DNA from: Candidatus Acidulodesulfobacterium acidiphilum
GTDB lineage: Bacteria > SZUA-79 > Acidulodesulfobacterales > Acidulodesulfobacteraceae
Assembly (NCBI GenBank): GCA_008534395.1
Contig: SHMQ01000027.1
Span: forward strand, 1 to 24,820
Direction of reading: 5' to 3'
Length of the DNA stretch: 24,820 nt
The translations under genes were made by a program, and so were the position numbers. This document shows, in pieces, positions 24,625 to 24,820 of this stretch. The number at the start of each line of letters is the position of its first letter. Within the stretch, counting starts at the first letter, position 1. A model generated the notes under the pieces. The model was given only the letters and a program-made list of their open reading frames with translations. It was not told the DNA's origin and searched no databases.

Positions 24625-24693
24625 ATGATAGGAGCGGATATGTTCAACTCAATTGTATCAATGTTAAAAATAGGTATTCCGTTATTTCAATAA
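24625..24693 (+). pseudogene. 22-codon ORF, possible truncated IstA start
   Basis: The short frame MIGADMFNSIVSMLKIGIPL followed by FQ and a stop has a strong GGGAGGA Shine-Dalgarno sequence 11 bases upstream. Its start resembles IS21 IstA N-termini (Met-Ile, then a helix before the helix-turn-helix), but it stops before any DNA-binding motif. It is probably a truncated element. A genuine short peptide gene is the alternative. Confidence 0.35.
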
Positions 24694-24701
24694 CTGTTGT
24701 C

Positions 24702-24741
24702 AACTTTTAATTTGTCTATTGAATTTAACTTTTAATTTGTC
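24702..24741. repeat. AACTTTTAATTTGTC direct repeats, 25-bp spacing
   Basis: The 15-mer AACTTTTAATTTGTC is at 24702-24716 and 24727-24741. It may mark the end of another IS21-like element. Nothing further is recognised from 24742 to the window end. Confidence 0.6.
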
Positions 24742-24820
24742 ATAATATCTTTGTATTATTATTTTGCTTTTAATACGTTTTATTAATAATCGCAATCAAC
24801 CTTCATCACCCCCTTTGCCC

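Noticed and set aside
24532-24741. Spaced direct repeats as a CRISPR array
   Set aside because: There are only two copies of each of two different short repeats, and no cas gene or regular spacer series.

Overview
The window is a low-GC bacterial chromosome segment, AT-rich in every intergenic space and in codon choice. A WaaA-type Kdo transferase homologue points to a Gram-negative cell envelope. A 123-residue flavoprotein that resembles the Desulfovibrio FMN-binding protein, a BioA with a Cys-rich insert, and c-di-GMP signalling genes suggest a deltaproteobacterial or Desulfobacterota-like host. That placement is inference; no rRNA or other marker settles it.

Layout. From 8638 down to 182, all on the minus strand, runs one tightly packed series: cysS, a Trm112-like zinc protein, waaA, a palindromic repeat, a membrane-anchored PHP metallohydrolase, bioA, a DedA-family membrane protein, and a VirD4/TraG-type coupling ATPase with no other secretion gene in view. 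Divergent from cysS is a two-gene plus-strand operon (8800-11375): an unrecognised protein carrying an HNH-type motif, then a protein ending in a TPR-like unit. Its leader holds a striking array of TAACAT units at 11-bp spacing, which looks like a Pho-box-type site. Tail-to-tail with this operon come a PilZ (c-di-GMP receptor) gene and an aldehyde dehydrogenase gene, both on the minus strand.

Next is queC on the plus strand, probably leaderless, bracketed by two same-orientation copies of an 87-89 bp palindromic repeat. A third, inverted copy ends the coupling-protein gene at the left edge. From 24183 down to 14967 lies a minus-strand series: addA, addB (recombination helicase-nuclease), a GAF-GGDEF-EAL-CZB enzyme for c-di-GMP turnover, and the FMN-binding protein. 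Upstream of addA, the last 640 bases are non-coding and hold degraded insertion-sequence fragments, inverted repeats and spaced direct repeats.

How the genes fit together. Most are housekeeping: tRNA charging, lipopolysaccharide core, biotin, queuosine, and double-strand-break repair. The accessory layer is c-di-GMP and zinc signalling, one orphan coupling protein, the HNH/TPR operon, and mobile repeat families. The HNH/TPR operon with its phased 11-bp array is the best candidate for something undescribed.
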